This document shows, piece by piece, positions 1 through 8,244 of a stretch of 12,545 nt of DNA. The stretch covers positions 1-12,545 of the forward strand of contig JAPEVF010001202.1 of the NCBI GenBank assembly GCA_029747585.1. The letters run 5' to 3'. Numbering within the stretch: position 1 is the first letter of the stretch; every line of letters starts with the position of its first letter. Below the pieces are notes generated by a model. It ran no database searches and was not told the DNA's origin. It saw only the letters and a program-made list of their open reading frames with translations. The DNA is from Pleurotus djamor (lineage: Eukaryota; Basidiomycota; Agaricomycetes; Agaricales; Pleurotaceae). Both the position numbers and the translations under genes were made by a program.

Positions 1-378
1 TGGTTCTGGGCTCTGGACTCTGCAGGGCGACGAGTTACAGGAGTATCATTGATCGCGACTCATTACCTTTGACCGTCCACCATGCCCGAGAGATCATTGT
101 CCGTTCGCTAGCTTTGACGTTCCCCAGCCACTTCGCTTGGTGGCTGAACCAGCGTTGAAGCTTTGACCATCGATAGTCTCACCCAGATGTGGTCGCGATT
201 ATTGTCCTCCTCAATGTGGCTCCTACTGTGCCTCGGAAACACCTACCTTTGGCCTCATGATTGCCCACAGAGTGGCAGCCTGTAGCCTCGTGCTAGCTAG
301 CCACACCGTCGAAATATAAGTTCTGCTGTGGACCAAACATCCTCTCTAGGTCCTCCTTCCCCTCGCCCACACACTTAC
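1..378. promoter_or_regulatory. Upstream region of the zinc-finger gene
   Basis: No coding region is recognisable here. It reads as the 5' flank of the zinc-finger gene. A TATA-like TATAAG lies at 315-320, followed by a pyrimidine-rich stretch around 341-370, the usual fungal core-promoter layout. CTTTGAC occurs three times on the + strand (67-73, 112-118, 161-167). A 7-bp inverted repeat CAGCCAC/GTGGCTG with an 8-nt loop lies at 125-146. Upstream non-coding exons cannot be excluded. Confidence 0.45.
315..320 (+). promoter_or_regulatory. TATA-like box for zinc-finger gene
   Basis: TATAAG in an A-rich context lies 64 nt before the first ATG (379) and 97 nt before the ATG at 412. The sequence between is C/T-rich, as is common around fungal transcription starts. 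This is a sequence-only call. Confidence 0.4.
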
Positions 379-411
379 ATGACCACAAACTCTCTCGAAC
401 AAACAGGAACG

Positions 412-1425
412 ATGCCCTTTTGCTACCCACTCAGCTTCGCTAATATCCAGGCTCGAAGACTATGGGCTACTTCCCAAGAACCCACTCGTCGCAATTTGCC
501 ACTCCAGAACAGGCAGAAACGATATGCCGTATATGGGATCGAGAGCGTTTTGGAATTGTCGAATGAATCTGTACCGGATGCTCAGGGTTGGGAGATTATT
601 CCGACGATTCTGGTCACTCCGCCTACCCCTCTGCCCCTTGGCTACAGCACGGACGACAGCATACCAGATCTTGACTCGGACTCAGGCAGCTCCTCTGGCG
701 ACGACGAAGCCTCATGGGAAGCTCAGGACTCTCCACTCTCACAAGGGTCCGAGGGCACGAACGCGTCTATCAAACCTTGCACTCCAGCGGAGTACATCGT
801 GAATTGCTTCCGTGCTGGGATGAGCTTGGAGGCCATACAAAGTTCCGCTGCCGACATGGAAGGTCAAAACCATAATGACCTTGGCGACTTCGACTGGGTG
901 TCGTCACTAGACAGTGAATCGGTCCATACGCAAGACTCTGGTCTCGAATCCGCGACGCAGCCTCACGATGCCGCAACGTTCAGGATCGTGGACTATGGTG
1001 GCCTGGCTGAAGCTGTCAGTATCAATCACCTTTCAACGTCAACTAGCTGTCATTACTGACTTTGAATCCCTAAGCGAAACGAAGCCTACCATGTCATGAG
1101 TACAGACGGCCTAGGAGAGCGAGACGCTATTGCTTGCCGAAGGCCTGACTGCCGCGACGTCCTGCAGGATGTAAAGGCGCTTGTCTACCACCTTCACATC
1201 CACAACCTACACGACGAGTAATTAATGTTTCACCGTTTGCGTCATGCTGTTTCGCTTATGCTTTCTCGCAACACTAGGCGCTACAAATGTTCCCAATGCG
1301 ATAGGTTGTTCGACTATCGCTGGCAATTGTCGAAGCACGCATGCACCGCTGCGCTGCCAGCTCTACCTCCATCGAGTCCAATAAAGGCCGTTTTCAACTT
1401 CTTCCACAGGCATCACCACACATAA
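412..1425 (+). CDS. C2H2-type zinc-finger protein (3 exons)
   Basis: Exons 412-1014, 1075-1217 and 1278-1425 join in frame to give 297 aa. Both introns are 60 nt with GT-AG ends. An unspliced reading stops at 1059, inside intron 1. The ATG at 412 has an A at -3; an in-frame ATG at 379 would add 11 residues. Residues 1-200 are acidic and Ser/Asp-rich (for example DLDSDSGSSSGDDE) with no family I recognise. The C-terminal part carries a canonical finger, Cys222-x4-Cys227-x12-His240-x3-His244, then a second, Cys253-x2-Cys256-x12-His269, where only Cys271 is near enough to be the fourth ligand. Intron 2 falls between the fingers. The C-terminus is His-rich. The role is inferred to be a nuclear DNA-binding regulator with an acidic N-terminal region; targets are unknown. 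It converges on the DUF6533 gene 235 bp away. Confidence 0.84.
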
Positions 1426-1660
1426 GTCATCGTTCATCTCTTCGGTTGTATATTATTATTTTCCCTTGCTTTCGATCTTCCATAGACGTTGCTTGTCAAA
1501 TTTATTGTACACAACCCCAACTTAGTTCCTTTCCCCGATGTCATTGATTGAACATGGTTTTCGTTTATTCTTGGGTCACGAAACGTGCAGATTCAGTTGT
1601 ATAACATTGTATCCTATATCTCCTTTCTTAATCTCATTGCCGCTCGTACTGTCGTAAGTA

Positions 1661-3231
1661 CTAGGCGAATTTCAGGGTTTCCAACGGGACGTCTCCGAGT
1701 GTGTGTGGATTTTTCGAGTCAGCCGCCGCTCTATTGCGCAGATCCATCACCATGCGGAGTGAGAGAATGGGATGCATGACTCGCTGAACTCTAGATTATT
1801 ATACGAAGGCCATTATCATGAGTGTCTAATATGTAGTAGTCGTAGAGACGATGTACTTACGCTGTGAGGAGGTCACCCATTACTGGCTATTATATGGGAT
1901 GTGAGAAAGATAAGCCGTCGCAGAAGTTGGATATTATCATGGACTCACGGGCAATGTCTTCATAACCACAACATTGGCGATAGACAATGCTATGCCAAGT
2001 TGAACCACTGAGTTGGAAATTCCAGGATTCTGAGTGCTAATAAATAGACTCACAGAAGAGTATCGCGTAGTAAAACGTTCCTAGAGGTGGTGTGGGCTTT
2101 CAGAAGACTCACAGGTGATTTATCGAGAATTTACCATTGATCAACACAATATTTACGAGAGACCGTTTGAAGATGGCACGGTGCCCACGTCGGAACTTTA
2201 GGACGGTGGAGCATTTGGCAAGCATGAACGCGAAGGTGACTACAGGCATGTCCTCGTCAGTTGAAGCAAACGCTTGAAAAGAACAGCCCTCACCACCATT
2301 GTATAGCATTATAAGGACAATGATAATGGCAAGGTGGTTGTTCCCAGCTGAGACGTAACATCCGTTGGGCAGCTCGTTGGGTGGATGGATGGCTATACGA
2401 GCGATGACTCAGATTTAAGGGACGAAGTAGCTGTCAACTGCTACGCACTGATTATGCTTGACAGGAACTGGTGTAGGAGGATTGCAAGGCCAGTCAAAGT
2501 CCCAGCGAACAGAAGCGACAGAGTGATGCCAATGGAACGGTTACAAGACCATACGGACCAGGTCCATGTAGTCATAATGACTTGGTGCCCACAAATAATC
2601 AGCGTGTGAGCCTATAAGAAAGGCTAGGGACGAGAAGGGCTGCTCACCTTCGGCAGACATCATCCCAATGATAAAGGAGACTATCAGGGGATAGGGTTAG
2701 GAGATGTACTTAAGGAGAATAGGAGGTACTGACCCGCCGTGACGATGAAGGACGTTCGGCAAAGCGCATCGCTGTGCGACGATATAAGGAATGCTATTTC
2801 ACACTTCAGAAGCAGCCTCACAAGTAGTTCCCTGAGTAGCACGACTTACCACAGAAGGTCGAGAACGTGATGTCAAAGAAGGGCAGATATCGCGTCAGGA
2901 GTATCACTGCTTTCAAGGGTGATGGTTTCGTTCGCCAGATCCATGTAACTTCTTGATTTATTGTGAGGAAGTAGTCATAGAGCTACAGAGTCTGAGACTC
3001 GGATCGACCTTTTTGCGCGGGACAAGGCTTACCAGTAAAGCGCCACTGGCAACTGTTTGAGAAAGTTGGGTTCCATGCGTGACGGTACCGATCTTATGCA
3101 ACTCACCAGATAGCATCTAGAGCATGTCCAGATGAGTTACAGAAAAGTATGGTCACGGAAGCGGTGGAAAAACACACCTTAACTAACTGAACTTGAGGAG
3201 CAACTTCCTCCCAGACGAGTGCTTCATCCAT
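1661..3231 (-). CDS. DUF6533-domain integral membrane protein (13 exons)
   Basis: Transcript-order exons: 3231-3178, 3116-3107, 3052-3033, 2982-2850, 2793-2734, 2680-2648, 2580-2449, 2392-2294, 2239-2135, 2080-2054, 2007-1949, 1886-1861, 1790-1661. They total 888 nt and encode 295 aa with no internal stop. All 12 introns are GT-AG and 46-70 nt. The DUF6533 signature is at about residues 18-60 (LLLYDYFLTINQEVTWIWR, then LLTRYLPFF). Further hydrophobic segments follow (FIVTAVSFIIGMMSAE, ITLSLLFAGTLTGLAILL, LAIIIVLIMLY, ILFLVQLGIALSIANVVVM), consistent with a seven-helix protein of the roughly 300-aa family. The C-terminus shows the family pattern VQRVMHPILSLRMVMDLR. The biochemical role of the family is unknown. 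Exon 2 is only 10 nt. The ATG at 3231 was chosen because it lies about 70 nt after a TATA box and gives the usual short N-terminus. The gene appears intact. Confidence 0.92.
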
Positions 3232-3300
3232 TGGACCCGAGCTTGAACGGATGATAATGAATGAGAAGAAGGGAAAGGATGACGCGACCTGAAGTATTCC

Positions 3301-3306
3301 TTTATA
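3301..3306 (-). promoter_or_regulatory. TATA box of the DUF6533 gene
   Basis: TATAAA on the minus strand lies 70 nt upstream of the ATG at 3231. A C/T-rich stretch between them (about 3260-3280) is a plausible transcription start zone. Confidence 0.55.
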
Positions 3307-3345
3307 AGTAACTCTACCACTTCCGCAAAGAGAAACGCCAGCATC

Positions 3346-3346
3346 N
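3346..3346. other. Ambiguous base N before an A5 run
   Basis: A single N directly precedes five A residues. It is outside any coding exon, upstream of the DUF6533 TATA box, so it does not affect a protein. It shows the same N-plus-homopolymer pattern as the two Ns in the kinase gene. Confidence 0.9.
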
Positions 3347-4248
3347 AAAAACTCGCTAGTGCCGGAGATGATCATCGCTGAAAATGATGAAGATGAGCGG
3401 GTATCGAGCTAAGTGTACGGGTAAAAAGTTTGCTTGCAAGATATTTCCGTTGGATACACTTTGCCCCAAAATGAAGCACCTGGCTGATAGGAGCCTCTGA
3501 ACGATCCGTTCTCGACGGTGCTTGGATTGCAGATACCCCTATGAGCTCCTAAGGCGCTTAGGTAAACGCGTCCGGCTGGCTCGGTAGTCATGAGCGCTCA
3601 TCATGGTCCCATACGCATCGCTAAAGTTTCAACACAAGTACGACCTGGACACTGTTCTACGGCCACCTTCTAATACTTGAAATCTCAAGCTGTCAGTGTA
3701 TGTGACTCGATGCTCTTAGGAAATTCGTGCGGGAAGTCTTCGTGAGTTCCAAGGTTATTGGCAGACTGGTTCCAAACTGGTTCAGCCTTGAATTCAACGT
3801 GTTTGGGTTTACCTGGAGGCTCTGGGTTTGGGGAAGGATGTGAGTGCTCAGAAACGACTGGCACCACCAATCTAATCTCACTCCATGATCTTGCTAGTTG
3901 GTTTGTAGTTGGCTGTGTACGCGTCGACAGCCCAGCGTGGCAAATGCAATGATGTATCGACACGCGTCGCTTTCAACTCGCCTTTAATATACTTGTCTAC
4001 GCGAGACACAGCTGCTCCCATCGATCTCTAAATGACCGTATGTTTCCGGGGATATACTTTTGGTGAGAAACATTGGACATGTGAACGAATGCTCAGCTGC
4101 GAAGAATGCCGTCAATGAATACGAACCCTTCGGTTTTGATAGGCGAGTTCGCTCCAATGATCCCCGTTTGACGAAGAAGAATGATGGTATGGTCGCCTGA
4201 CTCCGTCGTATCTCTCGATATCCCATACGCCGTCTGACTGAGCGGGTG

Positions 4249-4255
4249 TATTTAA
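4249..4255 (+). promoter_or_regulatory. TATA-like box of the MFS transporter gene
   Basis: TATTTAA lies 83 nt upstream of the ATG at 4338. It is followed at about 4289-4330 by a strongly pyrimidine-rich tract ending close to the start codon, typical of fungal core promoters. Confidence 0.5.
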
Positions 4256-4337
4256 GTCTGGAGGTCACTTGGACCTTCTCAAGGTTCAATTGTCCTTTTA
4301 CTTTCCCCTCGCCCCACACCTTTACTTTAACACAGAT

Positions 4338-7075
4338 ATGGGACGTGAGCCGATACCCTCCATCGAGAAGGATTGCATTTCCGAGTCTCTATCAGAGAAT
4401 GTCGAACCAAGCTTGCAGTCTGCCGATGCTGATTTCGCTGGGGACTCAACTCTCCCTCCACCACCAACGCTCACCGAAGAGCAAGAACGCAGATTATGGC
4501 GCAAGGTCGATGCTCGTCTTCTACCCATACTTTGGTGCGTGACTTGGAATCGCCTACCCACTGTACATAGCTCAATTGAACGCAGCGTGATGTATCTGTT
4601 TTCCTTCTTGGACAGAGGTTTGCCTTTCTGCCCCTCTGGGGCTCCAATAAAGTAACGCTCTATATCGTTGGACCGTAGGTAACATCGGTAAGTTGTTAGC
4701 TGTGTCTTCCCAATTCCTCGCTAATGTTCTCATCCATCAGGTAACGCCAAGTTGCAAGGACTGGTCTCCCAGCTCAATCTAATCGGGAACCAGTACAACA
4801 TCGCTCTTGTACGTATCTCAACTTGCATATCAGAGCTTCGGGCTGAGTGTTCCCGTAGACTATGTATTTTATTGTGCGTCTGCTCAGCACTCAAGATGAT
4901 GTGCACAGCATGACCCCTTCTTCCCAAGCCATATTGCGTGTTTGAATGTCCCGCGAAGTGCGCACTTCCTCCATCTCATTCAACCATATCTGAATGTTCT
5001 CGCTGTAGCCTTGTCCTCAAACGATTCCGTCCTTCGAGGTGTGGAGCTACATACTCGTGATCCCGATCTTTTCACTGAGAACATGTAGATGGTTGCCTGG
5101 TATAACGGTGAGCATGAGCTAAAGAAATCTTGTTGGGTTGGCTTACTTATGGTGTCCTAGGTGACCTGGGGCATAATCATGTCCGTTTACTCAGTTTCCC
5201 ATCTCTGTTCATATTTGACTGATTTGGCTCTACAGGACTCTCATGGGCATCGTCAAGACGTGAGCATCTGTTCCCAATGTAGATCAAGTCGACTCATGAA
5301 TCTGCAGATACGAACAACTCGTTGTTTTGAGGATTTTGCTCGGCATTGCTGAAGCAGGCCTATTTCCAGGCCTCGTCTACTAGTGAAGTTCACGCTTACC
5401 ATTCATGGATCCTCCTCTCATAACGATGGGATTAGCCTCACTCTTTGGTATCCTAGGTACAAATTACAGGTACGTCCTAGCTGACATTGCTTCGCGTCTG
5501 GTTCTAACAGCTTTTCAGTATCGTGTCGGATTTTTCGTTGGTTCTGCTTCAATGGCGGGTGCCTTTTCGGGTCTCCTGGCTTTTGCCATTAGCTTCATGA
5601 GTGGTACCGCTGGTTTATTAGGTTGGTCGTGGATCTTCGTGAGTATTGGAGCTGGGACCCCCGCTTGGAGTCCTCAATGACGACGTTGGAGTAGATACTT
5701 GAGGGAATTGCGACAGTCGTCGTCGGGGTCGTGTCTTTTCTCGGTGAGCCATTATGCCCTCATGCTTCCATAGCAATGTTAACACGCTTGATTCCGGTGT
5801 AGTATTGGTCGACTTCCCCGCGACAGCGACATTTCTCACTCCCGAAGAGCGAGCGTTCATCATTCACAAGAAAAGTCAGATTTATTCTTTTGCATGAGTT
5901 GTGTGGCTCACAGGTCCGCCACAGAGTACGACAACTCTTCTGTGGGTGAAGACGAGAATTTCTCCGTATCGCACATCTGTGCTGCGTTATCAGACTGGCA
6001 AGTAAGCCGTCAACCGCTCTTGCGATTTGAATTCCAGCGACCGAACGTGGCGTAGGTCTGGCTCCATATTTTGGTTTACTTCTCGATCGTTGGACCTCGT
6101 GAGTGTTATCTGCAGTTCCTATCTCTGAGGAGTCTCTGAAAACAGCACAGTCTATGGCATTACTTTGTTTCTACCGTAAGTCGCGCAGGACTTTCCTTCC
6201 CTTGAAATCCAATTCGAATCACTCTGTGCATCAGGTCGATAGTTAGCTCGTGAGTTTCATACCCTGATGTTCCCCCCGCAGTGTTTATAACCTTCCACAT
6301 TGGTTAGATTCGGCTATACTCCTGCCATCAGTCAACTGCTTACCGTGCCACCCTATGTCTTTGCCAGTACGTCCTTCATGACTATCCTCATAGTACATGT
6401 TCCACTAACTACCAGCCAGCTGCGCTCCTTTTTACCTTCGCGCATTACTCCGACAAGCTTCGCATCCGTTCGCCGTTTATCATAGTGGGACTGATGATGT
6501 CCTTGTTCGGTTATGCCATCAATATTTCTAATGCCTCATCTGGTGTCAAATACTTCGGGACGTTCTTCGTCGTGGCTGGGAGCTACGCTCCATTCCCTGG
6601 GGTTGTTGCATGGTTCGTCCTATCCTCTCGTTTCTGGAATCTTCGACTCTCCCAACTAGTAGTGATGCGTTTTCACTGTCCAGGCTTGGGAACAACCTTT
6701 CCGGACAGTACAAACGTGGGGTTGGCATGGCTCTGCACATCGGGATAGGAAATATGAGTGGTGCCGTCGCGTCTAACATCTATAGGTCCCAGGACAGTCC
6801 GAGATATCTCGTTGGCCGTACGTCTCTTTCTTATTCCGCTATGCCCTCAAGTGCTCAGCATTTGTATGATTTGTCCCTTAGATGGGGTTGAGTTGATGTT
6901 TGTCGGGATCGGTTTCATTTCCGTGCCGGTCGTCGTCCTCTTGTATAAGAGAATTAACGCACAACGGGATAGGGAGGAACGAGAGGCTCTGGAGAATGGG
7001 GAGAAAGCCAGATATACGGTTGAGGAATTGCGAAAGCTTGGGGATAGAGCGCCTGATTTTAGGTATATGTTGTAA
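4338..7075 (+). CDS. MFS transporter, Dal5/Tna1-like anion:cation symporter (23 exons)
   Basis: Exons: 4338-4534, 4586-4617, 4679-4687, 4741-4808, 4859-4873, 4929-4957, 5009-5038, 5089-5107, 5161-5180, 5236-5259, 5308-5382, 5436-5469, 5519-5638, 5695-5743, 5803-5874, 5925-6001, 6056-6098, 6151-6175, 6235-6249, 6308-6366, 6420-6612, 6684-6817, 6882-7075. They sum to 1,533 nt (510 aa), fully in frame; all 22 introns are GT-AG, 48-71 nt. The family signature DRGNIGNAKLQGL is at residues 75-87 after a charged cytosolic N-terminus (EEQERRLWRKVDARLLPIL). Later motifs match fungal members of this family: RPSRWLPGIT, GIAEAGLFPG, GAFSGLLAFAI, GYTPAISQLLTVPPYV, and the C-terminal tail GDRAPDFRYML. Twelve helices in the plasma membrane are expected. 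Relatives carry allantoate, nicotinate or other organic anions with protons; the substrate cannot be read from sequence. It appears intact. Confidence 0.95.
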
Positions 7076-8074
7076 ATCCTAGAGTCTACACCTGGCCGTT
7101 CAACAGCGAGATCATAATCAAGGAGCGCTCCTTAAGGTCGCCGCGGGTTTGTCTGGAAAGATTCTTAAGTGTCCGCAGGAAGTCTAAGTGAATACGAATC
7201 TTACATGAACCTTCCATTGGACAACGAACATTCGTAGCGGACAGACTCGGAGAAGGCCAAGTCACTTGGGTGGAACAATACACACTGTGGACACGCTTTT
7301 TGTGAAGGTTCACCTACAGGAAAGTAGAGGGGGAGTTATGAACAGAGACTCAGAGCGCCTCAGTGAAAAGCGACGGGAATTGGGTAAAATAGAATCAAGT
7401 TGTATTGAGAAATGTCGATCCCATACGGGCCGTTAAATGACATGCAAATAGCTATCAAAACGATCTTGGGTGGGAAGCATCCATCTCCCTGGCAAAAAGG
7501 GTGTCAAGATTTCGCGGTGAAGAAAGAGAGTCGACGAAATCCCAAATATGACCAGGTGAACTTTCGATAAAGAGAAAAAATTGCTTGAAAATTTCTTTAT
7601 GTACTCCCAAGGTTTCCCACGGTCAGAAACGTGTACATAAGGCGTCGGTGGCTTGCTTTTGTTTCTTCTTCACAGTCACCTCGACGCACATCCTCTCTTG
7701 CAAACGATGCCCATCCTCGAGTCGTTTGGTCAGGTTGACGGTCGAGAAGAGGGATGAACCGGGACTGGGCATGCCGTTTGATCTAGTTGTTTCCACCTAC
7801 ATAGCGGCTAATCAGCTTCGGGCACATTTTTGTAGACTAATTTGCTTGGGAACATATTCTCTGACTTTTGAAATCATTTTCGGCTGTAAAACGGCATTCT
7901 TGAATTTTGAATTGACCGCTGGAATAGCTCTCGAGTTGCCTAGGTGTTGCTAGCAAGCCAGACTTGCTTCGCCCGTGCTCATCGTCTGGGACGTCGGCGG
8001 TTGACTAGGGACTCGCCGGGTGGAATATTCTACGACTAAAGCTCTGACACCCAAGGCTGTCCTATCCGCTGGTC

Positions 8075-8092
8075 GTTGGCACATCCGCCAAC
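8075..8092. promoter_or_regulatory. Inverted repeat GTTGGC-N6-GCCAAC in the kinase promoter
   Basis: Perfect 6-bp half sites surround a 6-nt spacer, about 150 bp before the kinase ATG and 65 bp before its TATA-like element. The symmetry and position would suit a dimeric regulator, but no factor can be named. Confidence 0.3.
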
Positions 8093-8155
8093 AGCTTTTC
8101 GTTTCTCGGTCACGAGATTTTCAAAAGACTGGCATGGACGCGAAATCTTAATCTA

Positions 8156-8161
8156 CATAAA
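8156..8161 (+). promoter_or_regulatory. TATA-like element of the kinase gene
   Basis: CATAAA lies 84-89 nt upstream of the ATG at 8245, the same spacing as the TATA boxes of the neighbouring genes. It is an imperfect match, so confidence is limited. Confidence 0.3.
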
Positions 8162-8244
8162 CCCCACCCCCGCACAAGGGGTCCTCAGATAGTCTTTCTA
8201 TCTTGTTGATCTTTGCGTATCACCTACTGTCGTCTTTCGCCAGA

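Larger units (their letters stand above)
3232..4337. promoter_or_regulatory. Shared intergenic region between divergent DUF6533 and MFS genes
   Basis: This 1.1 kb stretch separates two genes transcribed away from each other and contains both core promoters. Open frames on both strands here have no recognisable motifs and I do not call them genes. ACGCGT, which matches the MluI cell-cycle box core, occurs at 3566-3571, 3919-3924 and 3962-3967; the last two are both followed by CG and lie 43 bp apart. ACTGGTTC is repeated near 3765-3785. One ambiguous base is at 3346. A weak minus-strand mini-ORF (4021 down to 3882) is discussed under findings. Confidence 0.5.
7076..8244. other. Intergenic stretch: MFS 3' flank and kinase 5' flank
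   Basis: No gene was found in this 1.17 kb. The longest + frame (7585-7953) has no ATG start and no domain-like features. Visible elements are a small hairpin AGCAAG/CTTGCT (7952-7968), a dyad GTTGGC-N6-GCCAAC (8075-8092), a TATA-like CATAAA (8156-8161) and a C-rich stretch with AAGGGG at about 8161-8185 just before the kinase start. A minus-strand match to the end of 18S rRNA near 7308 is too short to mean anything. Confidence 0.5.

Noticed and set aside
3984..4319. 111-codon minus-strand open frame and the 92-codon frame at 3685-3963
   Set aside because: The first overlaps the MFS core promoter and N-terminus and both lack recognisable motifs.
4338..7075. MFS region as a pseudogene with many stops and frameshifts
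   Set aside because: Every interruption coincides with a GT-AG intron of 48-71 nt, and the joined exons give a full-length conserved protein without a single frame conflict.
7308..7318. GTAGGTGAACC on the minus strand, like the 3' end of 18S rRNA
   Set aside because: The match is about 11 nt and flanking sequence does not resemble rRNA or ITS.
7585..7953. 122-codon plus-strand open frame
   Set aside because: It begins with a non-ATG codon, shows no domain, signal or repeat pattern, and has no splice-supported partner exons.
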